From contig JAKSMV010000004.1 in assembly GCA_024400425.1 (NCBI GenBank), positions 93,681 to 157,680 of the forward strand: 64,000 bases of DNA, read 5' to 3'. Origin of the DNA: Bacteroidales bacterium. GTDB taxonomy: Bacteria > Bacteroidota > Bacteroidia > Bacteroidales > F082. The position numbers were made by a program, and so were the translations under genes. The first letter of the stretch is position 1. The number at the start of each line of letters is the position of its first letter. Of the stretch, positions 63,136-64,000 are shown piece by piece. The notes below the pieces were generated by a model that was given only the letters and a program-made list of their open reading frames with translations, did not search any database and was not told the origin of the DNA.

Positions 63136-63906
63136 TCATTTTTTCAAACATGCTAAATCTTGAAATTCTTCCACTGTAAGGTTTGGATTCCACAATTTAA
63201 CTTTATTCTTCAAGGCATCCCCATCAAGGTAAACTGGAGTAAAAAACATTTCCAATTCATTTCTTCCAAGTATGTATCTATAATTGATTTCCTTATCAAT
63301 ATTCGATAAAACAATTTCATTATCATCCAACCAATGAAGCGATTGAACGACATCCGTAAAACAATCATAATAAAATGGCAAATCTATCAGTTTAAGGCTC
63401 TTTAATACCGATTTATCACGATAATTCAATATAACAAGAAACAATTCAACAATATCAGCCTTACTTTTCACCAGAACCATCGCAGTATGCTTTCTATCCT
63501 TCGATGTTTTGGGTGAAATAAGAACATATTCATTTATAAACCCAGTATTTATAGTTTTCAAATAAGCATCTTCAAAACCATCTTTTGGCCAATCAAATCT
63601 ATCACATATTTCAAGAATCGTTTCCTGAATAAAATCCAAAATAAACTTGTACCTATCAAAATCACCTTCCACTTTAAAATGCACATTCCAATCAATATAT
63701 TTCCTTATATGACACAAACTATCAAAAAAATCGATTGATTCACTTTCTTGAGTTGAAAAAGTTTCTATGAATATTTTACGAAGATCTTGAATCTTAACAT
63801 TAGAAATAAACCTATTATAAATTCGAAACACAAAAGAGAAATCATTGCCAAATTTATCTTGCACCTCCTTTTCAAAACTTCCCAATTCCAAAAACAAACT
63901 ATTCAT
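63136..63906 (-). CDS. AT-rich orphan protein, unknown function
   Basis: A 256-residue protein that I do not recognise. It is rich in Asp, Phe, Ile and Lys (IYNRFISNVKIQDLRKIFIE), has no signal peptide and no membrane segment, and looks like a soluble alpha/beta protein. Visible patches are DWPKDGFEDAYLKTINTGF near 130 and DRKHTAMVLVKSKADIVELFL near 160. The gene is far more AT-rich than the flanking genes, so recent acquisition is likely. It stands 58 bases upstream of the zinc-ribbon gene. No partner gene hints at its role. Confidence 0.6.
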   Translation of the reverse strand: MNSLFLELGSFEKEVQDKFGNDFSFVFRIYNRFISNVKIQDLRKIFIETFSTQESESIDFFDSLCHIRKYIDWNVHFKVEGDFDRYKFILDFIQETILEICDRFDWPKDGFEDAYLKTINTGFINEYVLISPKTSKDRKHTAMVLVKSKADIVELFLVILNYRDKSVLKSLKLIDLPFYYDCFTDVVQSLHWLDDNEIVLSNIDKEINYRYILGRNELEMFFTPVYLDGDALKNKVKLWNPNLTVEEFQDLACLKK

Positions 63907-63919
63907 ATTTCAATCAAGT

Positions 63920-64000
63920 TTATTTCGTAAAGACATACCTCAAAATATTGGCACCCATTTTCAAGGCCTTTTCACGCGTTTCCTGCGAATCGTGGTGAAC
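63920..64000 (-). CDS. C-terminal end of a gene running out of the window
   Basis: The minus strand is open from the right edge to a TAA at 63920-63922 and encodes the last 26 residues (HHDSQETREKALKMGANILR, then YVFTK). The codon use is like that of the neighbours and unlike the AT-rich gene that follows, so it is probably the end of a real gene. The family cannot be named from so short a piece; an alpha-helical end is predicted. Confidence 0.55.
   Translation of the reverse strand, partial: VHHDSQETREKALKMGANILRYVFTK

Noticed and set aside
1..64000. tRNA, rRNA or complete insertion sequences
   Set aside because: No cloverleaf, rRNA stretch or transposase gene was recognised on either strand.

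Overview
The window looks like a piece of chromosome from an unclassified member of the order Bacteroidales (Bacteroidota). The pointers are: promoters with the Bacteroidota -7 box TAnnTTTG; family-level markers (PorX, a DUF4835/PorD-type protein, the Bacteroidota RNA polymerase omega-like subunit, DUF4421); secreted peptidases ending in type IX secretion (T9SS) sorting domains; and a BY-kinase-type Wzc followed by a separate PHP-type phosphatase. The presence of PorX and T9SS cargo argues against the genus Bacteroides itself. No rRNA, tRNA, CRISPR array or complete insertion sequence was seen.

Layout. 1-4.8 kb (+): the C-terminal part of an M3 peptidase, then a DUF4421 protein and a patatin/beta-barrel protein, closed by a terminator shared with the opposite strand. 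4.9-42 kb (-): a very large surface-polysaccharide locus, read right to left. It starts with sugar-nucleotide and chain-initiation genes (wbpD-like, wbpE-like, an initiating sugar-phosphate transferase). Next come an ABC exporter (wzm, wzt), about a dozen glycosyltransferases of several families, modifying enzymes (hexapeptide acyltransferases, MBOAT plus SGNH pair, polysaccharide deacetylases, an acyltransferase-3 gene broken by a stop codon) and a UDP-HexNAc 2-epimerase. It continues with a block of FemAB/GNAT/PaaK-like/DUF354 genes and ends with wza-wzc-cpsB. Two selfish-looking insertions sit inside it: a hipBA toxin-antitoxin pair and a GxxExxY gene flanked by inverted repeats.

41.8-47.6 kb (-): housekeeping genes lutA-like, aroA, aroB, tsaE and porX, with a HEPN/MNT toxin-antitoxin pair wedged between aroB and tsaE. 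47.7-51.3 kb (+): a second patatin/beta-barrel protein and an HD phosphohydrolase. 51.3-52.6 kb (-): a thioesterase and a metallo-beta-lactamase-fold hydrolase. 52.7-60.4 kb (+): a small conserved protein, dapA, a T9SS-type M14 carboxypeptidase, bamD, rpoZ-like, a DUF4835 protein and recN. 60.5-64 kb (-): a T9SS-type C10 cysteine peptidase, a zinc-ribbon protein, an AT-rich orphan and the tail of one more gene.

Working together. The wbpD/wbpE/2-epimerase set, deacetylases, FemAB-like acyl/aminoacyl transferases and ABC exporter match, as a set, what is known to be needed for the A-LPS anchor that T9SS cargo is attached to in Porphyromonas and Tannerella. The T9SS regulator PorX and two cargo-type peptidases lie in the same window. 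I infer, without proof, that this locus may build the anchor glycan for T9SS surface proteins, or a capsule of related chemistry. The wbpA and wbpB dehydrogenase steps and the core T9SS machinery are not in the window.
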